Below, one piece after another: positions 55,453-64,000 of a stretch of 64,000 nt of DNA. Source of the DNA: Chlorokybus atmophyticus (Eukaryota > Streptophyta > Chlorokybophyceae > Chlorokybales > Chlorokybaceae); contig RHPI01002955.1 of NCBI GenBank assembly GCA_009103225.1, positions 154,486 to 218,485 on the forward strand, in the 5' to 3' direction. The notes below the pieces were generated by a model that saw only the letters and a program-made list of their open reading frames with translations, did no database searches and was not told the DNA's origin. The position numbers and the translations under genes are program-made. The first letter of the stretch is position 1. Each line of letters opens with the position of its first letter.

Positions 55453-56616
55453 ATGGCACTGGCAGCCAACTTCTTCTCATGGAACGGATGGGAGCCACAT
55501 GCGTACGACCACCACACTGCGGCGGGGGCGTGCGGCTCATCAAGCTCCACTGACAACTACACCACCACTCCACCAACATTATTTCCGGAGGCAGTCGAAG
55601 GGTGTTTGGCTCGGTTTTCGGTGCTCGGGTTGACCCGGCAACCGAACCCAGAGTCAGCTGCAGACACAACTAGTCACACAACCACCACACAGCCCGGCGT
55701 GCCCGTGGCCTCGCCGTGCACATCGGATACGTTTGTTAGCGCGCGATCCCTCCCGGCAGAGTCTCTCAGCCAGTATGGCGAGCCTACAAAGCCGATAAGC
55801 AGGTTACCACCACTGGCGCGAAGGGCCGATGGTGATGATGATGCACGGGTTCCAAGGCTCACCCGACAGTGCGATGCTTCTGCTGCCATTGCTGAAGATG
55901 ATGATGTCTGCTTGTCGGACATGGATGGCAGCGATAGCCGACCTGCATCTCCCGCGGACAGCGACTGCTCTGATGAAGTCTCACCCATGTTTGGCAAGCA
56001 TAGAAGGTGAGCAAACCACAAGCATTTGTATCTCAGCTGCAGCTGCGTGTGCATGCCCACGCCCTCATATACACGTGTGCTGAGTTGTCCGTGTCTCGCT
56101 TCTTTACTTGTTGTATTGTGCTCAAGTTGTGTATTTTTGAGAGATCATGGGCTGACTGTTCATTGTGGTTGCAGGCGATCCCTTTCACAGTGCTACCTCG
56201 GCAAGTCTCGTTCGTTCTCGTCTCTGACAGACCTGCGTGTGGCGTCCATCCATGAGATTGTGAAGCCGGACAAGAACAAGCGCAAGCTGCAGAAGATACT
56301 TGGCAGGGGAGGGCCTGTGCGGGGCCGCGGGCTCGCCATGGTGCTGAACCATGAGGACACCACATCAACAACTACAATGTCAACAACAGCTGGGCCTTGC
56401 AGCGCGGATACCGACCAACATTATCACCTGCACCGCCTGTGCAACAATGGAGCTGTAGCTGAACCGCGATCACCTTACTGCTGCGCTTTCAACCGCAGCG
56501 CTAGCAGCAGCAGCCTCACGGCTGCGAGCTTGCGATCGCACAGCCTGGGCCGCAGCTTCGGCAGCTCGGCTTTGCTCGAGCCCGTGCACGAGCTGAGCAA
56601 GTCCGACAGCTTCTGA
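55453..56616 (+). CDS. OXIDATIVE STRESS 3 (OXS3)-like plant stress-tolerance protein
   Basis: Two exons, 55453-56006 and 56175-56616, join with phase 2 (donor gtgagc, acceptor ttgcag) and give 331 residues. The N-terminal half is Ser/Thr/Pro/Asp-rich with an acidic cluster (EDDDVCLSDMDGSDS). The second exon opens with the family signature: YLGKSRSFSSLTDLR, then SIHEIVKPDKNKRKLQK. This matches the GKSRSFTSLADA-KPENPYNKRRK core of OXS3 proteins, chromatin-associated plant factors linked to heavy-metal and oxidative stress tolerance. A nuclear location fits the basic core. The Ser-rich tail has repeated RS(H/F)SLGRSFGSS-like strings that look like phosphorylation sites. I chose the ATG at 55453, the first in the frame. 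Confidence 0.8.
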
Positions 56617-59298
56617 ATGCGGTGCTGTATCATCATTATTCTTTTATGAGGGCAGGTGGGGGGGGGCTCAGGGCCACTTTTCACGAAACCGGGCTAGCCA
56701 GGGGGGGAGTTTGGGGATTTGCTGCAATTCATTAGTTTGGGGAAGCTTGCGAGGCTCGTGTAGAGTTGTACATATTGTAAATTGGACCAGGATAGGCTCT
56801 GGAGTAAAATGGCTGCTTTGATTAGGGTGGACCATCTGCACTACGCTTTTTGTCGTTAAAAAGGAAGGAAGCAGTTAGGCCCAGTAGTAGTTATGCAGCC
56901 TGCTTATATCGCAATACATCATGGTGTGTGTTGTCTACTACAAACATGTTGTGTTGCTGGATTGGGCAAGGACCATGACAGATTTCACTCTCATGTCATT
57001 GGACACATCATCATTGGACGATGCGCATGTACATCAGCTTCGGCCTTCAGACAGGGGAAACCTTGCATAAGCAAGCACTCCATATCAACCATATTATGGG
57101 GGCCCAGACCAGCGCTCTAGCTCATACTAGATCACTACAACCAGTGCTACATGCCAGACTGTTAGACTGCTAGACACTATTGGCAAGCAGCAGAGTATAG
57201 CCGGCAGACAGGCAGGCAATGAGGCACCACCTGCACAGCAGAGGCAGTGTACAACATATAGGATGCAGGGATTGTGGCATGTGGACAGCGAGGAGGATGA
57301 CTATGCTTGCACAAACTTCTTTCTCTCTAGTACATAGTAGATGCATCCCTGTGCCTCGCTCTTTGTTGTGCTTGTGTTCCGAGCACCTCTATGCACAGGG
57401 TATAAGTCGTATTTCACACTTGCAGACCATGCACACACATGTCACATACGAGCAAACAAAGCTTGAGCAAGCAAACTGGCAGGCACAATCACACCCGGAG
57501 CACCCAAGTGCCATGCTAAGTGCTCCTATGTGCAATGCAATGAAGGGGTGGGTGGGTTGGTGAGGCAGGCAGTCGCAGCAGCAGCAGGTCAACGTACGAA
57601 ACAACCAACCTGAGGCGCACAAGGTCTGCATGGCATCAAGCACGTAAGCAGAGGGGCAGGTAGTCAGACAAACAACCACTTGACCGCCCAACCAACCAGC
57701 AAACTACACAATATCATGCTATTAACTTGACGATGTGACTATTATGCGCCATGGTGCCTGCTGTTTGGACGCAGCGTTGGCGGGAGTAGCGTTGTTGCCT
57801 TACGCGTTGCTGCCTGACGTTGTGAGTGCCTTTGTGTTGTGTGTTGGTGTTGGGAGGGTACGGCCGAGAACTGATTGCCACAGGATTTGTTGAAACATTG
57901 GTGTTTGATGCTATTCGCAGTAGTCCTTGTTGCCACTTGCATTTGCCGACAAATTGTAAAGTTTACAGACTCCTATGTCTCATAACTCAAGCTACGTAAG
58001 CCATGGCCACATTGATGTTCCTTTGACATGCTTTACACGTGCGCATTTGCTCACTATGCGGATAGCACCCTTGGGGGCAGGTGATCATAACGGCATGTAT
58101 GCTACTGCATGACTAACGCGGTGGAGGCAATACAGTAGTTGCGCAGTAGGGTAGCCCGGTGTATTGCAATACTTGAGTTGATGATGTGCGAGCTGTGCAT
58201 GCAATGCCACGCTGCTACCTCAATGCATGTTCTATGCATATGCAACAACACCAGCATGACTCAAGCAGCATGAGCATTTGCACATTGTGTACCCACGCAT
58301 AACCGCGCGCACATGAGCACAAGAATGAAAGTTACAAGCATGTGTGCTTTGCCAACAGTACACGGGGCTTGCTGCGAAGTCTGAACCGGAACGTCATGGT
58401 AAGCATGCATATGCCTGCAGCTTGTCATTACTGGTTTACCAAGCAATGAGTGTTGCTGTGCAGGCACAGTTGTGTAGCTATCAATCTGCTATACGCAGCG
58501 TTGGCTGTTGTATAGACTGACCAAGTAACACTGATGCAAGCACATGCACAAGCACAGTGATGCACACGCAGGCACACTGGCATGTGAACACGGCTTGTGT
58601 GACCTTGCATGCACGAAATCCCCATTCCTTCTCTTATACACAGTGGTGCACACGCACAGTTACAGCAACCAGAGGCCAACACAATCAATTACAACCGGCA
58701 AGAGCAGCTAGGCTAGATGCATGCGCTTAGTTAAGTGCATCCAAGGCGTAGGGTCAAGCGGAAGGCAAGGAGCGAGACACGGGCAAGCAGCAGAACTAAC
58801 GCAAGCCTAGGGTCGGCGTCCTTCTTCACCACCACAGCAACAGCAAGTAGGAGGGGAGGAGAGGTTAGAGCAGGGCGGGGCGGGATGCTGTGATGTGCTG
58901 TGTGCTGGAAATGGCAACTGCGCCGCCAATGATCGCTTGTGAGTGGTCCGCAGCGCACGATAGGACGAAAGTTAGCCAGCACGGCAAATGGACTACGTAC
59001 AACATGAATGCACCGGCAGCATAGCATGGCAACAGGCACATGCATGTACAGAATCACATACATATGCAGTCACTGTCACACCCCACCAGTTGTGTACGCA
59101 AGGGCAATAATTCCATCAATGCCAGGCGTCTATCAGAAGGGTTGACATCACATGTTCCATTGCAGCATGTGCAACCAGACAATACAAAGCCCCAACTTCT
59201 GCGCTTACTCCACGTCCACAAACGACCAAAGCCATTGTGTGATCACTAGCGTGCAATTAATTGCTACCGCATCACAGGCTGTACACTTTGTACCTGGA
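56617..59298. other. Convergent non-coding stretch
   Basis: About 2.7 kb between the 3' ends of the OXS3-like gene (+) and the CUE-F-box-LRR gene (-). Open frames are short and without motifs. G-rich runs lie near 56658 and 56701. I see no gene or known RNA. Confidence 0.4.
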
Positions 59299-62200
59299 CT
59301 ATGTTACAGTTTCCCTTGGCAACGCTAAACACCCCTGCATGCTGATCTTCACCCGTCCCGAGCCCCCGCGCTCCGACATCACCGGCGTTGGCGATATCCT
59401 CAGCGCGCGCAGCTGCACGCAGTTTGTCACGTCCACCAATCTGAGCCGCTCGCACCCCTGAAAGTGTCACATAAATTGAGAAATAACACAGTTAACGCTT
59501 GAACACGCTCACGTATACAAGCATGTGCGCATACACGCGTGCTTGCGGCGCATGAATGAACAGGACGCATGCATAACAAAGGTTGAATCTTGTACCTCGA
59601 TCCACACACATGCACGAACGCACACACACATACACACATGCAAACATGACAACTATGTGCACACTGACGGTACACATACTGCAAGTGCAATCTCCCGCAG
59701 GGCTTTGCAGCTGTGAGCCTTCAATGTGTGAAGATGAAAGGCGTCTGAGATTGTTAATGAACGCAATGAAGCGCATCCACTGGCATCTATGGTCTCCAAC
59801 AACTGAGCTCCTGCCAGCTGCAGGGTCTGCAACAACCAATCACATAGTTGCAAAAACAAAAACTATAGATGACAGTTGAAAAAGGCATCAACTCTCTATG
59901 ACTTGCCTCTACTTCGCGGCAACCGGTGATATCCAGGGCCTTGAGACTGCTTGCACAGTTGCTGACAATCGCACGCGCAGCCTGTCCGACAACTGACATG
60001 GTTCAAGCACACGCTTTACAACACACGCTTGAACGAAATTGCAAAGCTTGCAGTGTATGCCAATGGTATATGGCACCTCCTCATGAGGTAAAAGAAATAC
60101 ATGTCTTGAAGATCCTGTCTGACCTGTGTGGAGAGCGTGCGCATGCCACTCAGCGAAAGCGAACATGTACGCGGGCACTCAAAGCGATCAAACTCCTCCA
60201 GCGCAGCACACTGGAAGGGCACACATGAGAGAGAGATTATGCACTGATCGATAAGCAAGCCATGAGGTGTTCAATGACGTTGTGCAACAGCCTTGCCTGC
60301 GACAGCGACAGCGAGGTGAGATTTGGGCAAGCAAGTGAGAGGCTGCGAAGGTGACGGCATTGCGCGAGCTGAACTGACTTTAGCCGCGCGCCCGATACGT
60401 GAAGCCACTCCAACTGCACACGAGTATGTAACGCATAAGCACTCACTGCCCAACACAAGTTATACACACGCACAGAAATCTCCTGACCTGAGTGCATGCG
60501 CTCAAATTGAGGTCTTCTAAACGCGCGCTGGCTGGTAAGTGCAGTGCAAGGCCTGGAGCAAACAGTGGGCAAGCTGCCGCTCGCAAAGACTTCAATAATG
60601 ATGCCGGCGATGCTGACACCAGCGGACGCAGCGCCTGCGGCGTGAGGTGTGGAAGGCGGGAGATGTCAAGCTCAACCAGTGCGGTGGACCTCAGAAGCGC
60701 CTGTGTGAGCAGAGCTTTTACTGACAATCTTCACGTGTTACGCAAACATGACTGCAATGAGTGCGAGCGTGCTGGTGTGTATGTGCGTGTGCAGACGCTT
60801 GCGTGCAATTTGCTCACCTGCACGCCATTGTTGGTGGTTTGTTCACAGCCGGCAACTACAAGGCTTCTGACCCCAAACTGCTCAAATGCAGTGGCGCCAG
60901 TATCTGCACTTGCTGCTGCACTAGCCGCTGGAGGGCAGAGAGCAATATCCTCCACGGGCAGGCCAGAAGAGGCGATGTCTGCCACACGTGCAGCCCCATT
61001 CGACGGATATCGGCCCAGAAACTTCAGCGCTGCATCCGTTATGCCTTCGCAGTTGCTCAAGTCCAAATGCCTTAGCTGCATACAAGGACGACATCAGCAC
61101 AGCAGACGCTATAGCAACATGTCTTCCTCTGTTGGTCTCATCAGCACTTACTTTTGAGTGGAGGCAGCAGACAATGGCAACATCGACATCTTGCAGATGT
61201 CCGCAACCTCGCAGATCTATGGACTCCAGCGACCTGGTTGGCGCCCTTACTAATGGCGCAACCTTCCCCGCTGCTGACGTAAATGACGCACCTGATTGCC
61301 TACAATTGTCAACAACACCAGTACACGCATGCGAGCGCGCAGTGCAAGTGGTTGTGTGCTGCGGTTGTACTGGCAGCAGCTTCACGCACATGCACACGCA
61401 CGCGCTCATGCAATAGCCACAAGTAGTTATTGTGTAACTGTACCGGCAGCAGCTTCAAATATGCCCTGAAAGTCTTTCAGCATGCTCCCGCACTTGCGTA
61501 GACTGAGAGTGCGGAGGGCCGGGTGCGCGGCCACAAGGGCAGCAAGGCTGCTGGCGGCGTTGCTGATGGTGTTGTTGGCTGTTGCGGAGAGGGTGAGGGT
61601 GAGAGAAGTCACGCGGGAGCGCTGTTCCCGCGCCAACGCAGCAAAATCACGGGACACCTGCATTCACGTTGGATATCAAGAATCCCTAAACCAAGCTTAT
61701 CGTGAGCTGAAAGCTGTTACTCCAGACACACGCTCATGCACACACGCGTTATGGCGTTACTTCAACATGCAGCACGTTTACCGTGCACCAGTGTGTGCGA
61801 CGCATTGCACACGTGCATGCGGTCGCACACACTGCTGCACGGTAAACGATACCTACATGCACGCTCACACAAACTCACCCCACATGAGAACGCGAACATT
61901 CGCGCGCACACTCGCACGCTTTGATGCATGTGCACACAAACTTGTGTACGTGCAGGGTGTATTTGCGAAGCGCATGCATACTGCACGTATGCATACTGCA
62001 CCACGCACAATAAGCGACTTACTGCTGCAGCGCATGCGGCATCGCGTGGGGCAAGCAGTTCAAACACGATCCGCTTGCATTCATGTGGGAGTGAGTCCCA
62101 CGGCACAAATGACGACGAAGATGAAGTCGATGCTTCCCCTGCTTGCATGTAAACCTAACATTAGACTATCACACATGCTGCAACAAGCAGGAAGACTCAA

Positions 62201-62846
62201 GTTACCTCCATCATCATGCAGCCGGGTTTGCTCCATCGACATAGTGAGCAAACTGTTTGCAGCTGCTTCAATGCTCAGCCCGCATGCTTTGTACGCCTGC
62301 TAGCCATACTATTAGCTGTGCAGCAAACATATAGAGGTTGCCTCACAGCTTGCAAACAAGAAAGAAACGGAGGCAATGTTGAGCTGAATGGTTTGTCAAG
62401 CAGAAGCAAAACAGCCAAAAAACACATGACAGAGTCAATGACAAGCACAGGAACACCTTCGTCCGCCTTACAAGGTCAGAATCACACAACAAGCGCGAGA
62501 CACAAACTTGCTGGCTGGCTGTCTTGTCTGCTTGCATAGTGACCTGTTGAATAAGGTCCTTCTCCATGAGGGGGAACAGCTCCTTGAGTGCATCCACGTC
62601 ATTCTCCTCCCCGCTGCCATGGTCGCCTGCTTTTTTCCGAAACTGAAGCTCCTTTTTGAGCCGGAAGCTCTGCGTCCGTCCTCCTCCTCGCCGTCGCCTC
62701 CCACCACCACCTCCTCCTCTTCCCTGCCTTGTCCATACGTCATCCTCCCCATCCTCATCCCAGTCCCCAGCCCCACCGCCGCCGCCCCCGCCTCCCACCA
62801 TCACGCCCACAAGCACAAGCACAAGCGCATGCACACGGTGAAGCAT
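59299..62846 (-). CDS. CUE-F-box-leucine-rich-repeat protein
   Basis: Twelve exons join in phase: 62846-62544, 62296-62206, 62138-62023, 61657-61444, 61291-61152, 61075-60818, 60700-60488, 60413-60279, 60210-60124, 59981-59907, 59826-59680 and 59457-59299, about 645 residues. After a Gly/Arg-rich start comes a CUE-like domain (VDALKELFPLMEKDLIQQ, AYKACGLSIEAAANSLL), which binds ubiquitin. An F-box follows (WDSLPHECKRIVFELL, PRDAACAAAVSRDFAAL), then about a dozen LRRs with L(K/D)xLDLSxC patterns. F-box-LRR proteins recruit substrates to SCF ubiquitin ligases. An internal ATG at 62148 could start a form lacking CUE. One intron has a GC donor (gag|gcaagt at 59906). The extreme N-terminus is uncertain; the frame stays open up to about 62975. 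Confidence 0.75.
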
Positions 62847-63370
62847 GTGCTTGGCAGCATGGCGGGCGGCGGTGACCGGGGTGGTGAGGGTGCGGGTGGA
62901 GGTGGAGAGGATGAGGGCTGGCGCTGTGGGTTGAAGCTGGCTGAGGGGCAGCCTGTCAGCTGGCGAAAGACGCAACCAGTAATGGTAATGCGCAGTGTGT
63001 CCGCAGGCTAGATAGTGGCTTGTGCTTGAGGCCTGAACTTGCGTGTCTGAGGTTGCTTGCTTGCTTACCTTTGACTACCTGGTTATTTGCTGGTCTACTT
63101 GCTCGTTTCTTCGCTTGCGCGCTTGCGTGTTTGCTTACCAGGCAGCGAGCTGCTCGCTGACTAGGCAGCTTGCTGCTTACTGTGAGCAAGCGAGCAAGCG
63201 GTTCAGCAAGCTGCTAACAACTTGATTTGCTGGACCGCTGCACAGCTGTTTCCTTATCAAACTGCTCGCATGCTTGTTTAGATAACAATGTTCTCTCAAG
63301 TTGTATCTCAGACAAGTCGACCTCAGCTGAGCTAAGCCGAGCTCAGAGCTCATGTAGGTGCATGTAAGCA
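62847..63370. other. GCTTGC-rich intergenic region
   Basis: The stretch contains many GCTTGC/GCAAGC and GCTGAGCT strings, including a palindrome-rich cluster near 63323-63350. It probably holds the divergent promoters of the CUE-F-box-LRR gene (-) and the partial gene to the right (+). Confidence 0.4.
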
Positions 63371-64000
63371 GGCCGAGGCGGCAAGTTGGGACGTGTACTG
63401 CGGCAATCCTGTGCAGTCCACTGCGGAGTATGCCACATACTTTGGTGAGTAACCTTTCTCTGCAATGCATGTTTTCGATGTTGCAATGAACACCAACCAC
63501 CTACTTGCTTCTGCAGTCAGCACAACCTTCACTCAACAGCCCGACCAATTACTCGTGGTGGAGGCTGCAAGCCAGGTTTGACAGTATAACTGTTGCAAAA
63601 CATTGTGTGTGCATGCGTGAGCGCAACCTTTTGAGCTCACTCTAGGTTGCTTTGTGCAACTTCAAGCAGGCCGGTGCGAGCACAGACATCGACGTCATGG
63701 TATCGACAGACACAGCTACAGCTTGTTCAATGGAATCCAGCGTGGAGCATAGGTTGAACACAGCCGCAAAGGCTATTGCAAGGTCGGTTTCATGTACATG
63801 TAACCAAACGCCTTGTTGATTGCGCTTGCCTTCTGACCTCAGCGAGGTGGATTATGGCAGGTTGGAGGCGAATTCAGATGGAGAAGCTTTGGTCAGTTTG
63901 ACATTGCAACAGCAAGTTAACAACTTATATCAATCCAATGTAAGAAGCAGGTGAGACTGCGGCAACTCGCACTCGATGCTTTGCTTGTGCACGAATGAAA
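63371..64000 (+). CDS. Partial gene of unknown family at the window edge
   Basis: A phase-consistent exon chain is visible: about 63371-63443 (donor gtgagt), 63517-63577, 63646-63782, and 63841-63892, with a likely further exon from 63951. It encodes a mildly acidic, Ala/Ser-rich protein with strings such as QLLVVEAASQ, CNFKQAGASTDIDVMVS, SVEHRLNTAAKAIA and SEVDYGRLEANSDGEAL. I do not recognise the family. The 5' part (start codon) is not resolved and the 3' end lies outside the window. Good splice sites and unbroken phase over four exons support a real gene. Confidence 0.45.

Noticed and set aside
62023-62148. F-box exon taken as the first exon with its own ATG at 62148
   Set aside because: Possible as a short isoform, but the upstream CUE exons splice into it in phase through a typical short intron, so the longer model is preferred.

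Overview
This 64 kb window is eukaryotic nuclear DNA. Nearly every gene is split by many short introns (often 60-500 bp), and I rebuilt the exons by hand from splice sites, reading phase and family motifs. The gene mix points to a flagellate or sperm-bearing member of the green lineage, such as a streptophyte alga. Plant-type families are present (an OXS3-like stress protein, a bark-storage/nucleoside-phosphorylase-like protein, a bacterial-type topoisomerase that is probably organellar). So is a cilium-associated IQ protein of the C11orf65/MFI family. The species call is an inference.

Layout: 1.3-3.5 kb (+), a RING-CH membrane E3 ligase. 5.9-7.1 kb (+), a TMEM45/DUF716 membrane protein. 7.6-10.5 kb (-), a one-span membrane protein with a peptidoglycan-binding fold. 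10.8-11.1 kb (+), an orphan first exon. 11.1-15.2 kb, a pure CT array of about 4.1 kb. 15.6-22.7 kb (-), a very large two-module membrane nucleotidyl cyclase whose 3' end is lost at the array. 26.4-30.75 kb (-), TopA fused to a SWIB domain. 32.9-35.1 kb (-), a multi-pass YrhK-like protein. 35.9-38.0 kb (+), the MFI-like IQ protein. 38.4-40.2 kb (-) and 45.1-46.7 kb (+), an old inverted duplication with a broken and an intact single C2H2 finger gene. 42.7-44.2 kb (+), the bark-storage-like protein. 47.25-49.9 kb (-), LUC7. 50.1-51.2 kb (+), an ANKRD39-like ankyrin protein. 55.45-56.6 kb (+), the OXS3-like protein. 59.3-62.85 kb (-), a CUE-F-box-LRR protein. 63.4 kb to the end (+), part of an unrecognised gene.

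These are unrelated housekeeping, signalling and membrane genes, with no operon or single pathway. The strongest novelty candidates are three. First, the tandem cyclase: its first domain has lost both metal aspartates while the second keeps the first of them, the reverse of metazoan adenylyl cyclases. Second, the CUE-F-box-LRR fusion. Third, the membrane-anchored peptidoglycan-binding protein. Introns are rich in alternating GT/GC tracts and in CT arrays. Three introns use GC-AG boundaries. The sequence has one 489-base gap and four single-N joins, and the join at the 4.1 kb array looks suspect because the genes on both sides of it are cut off.
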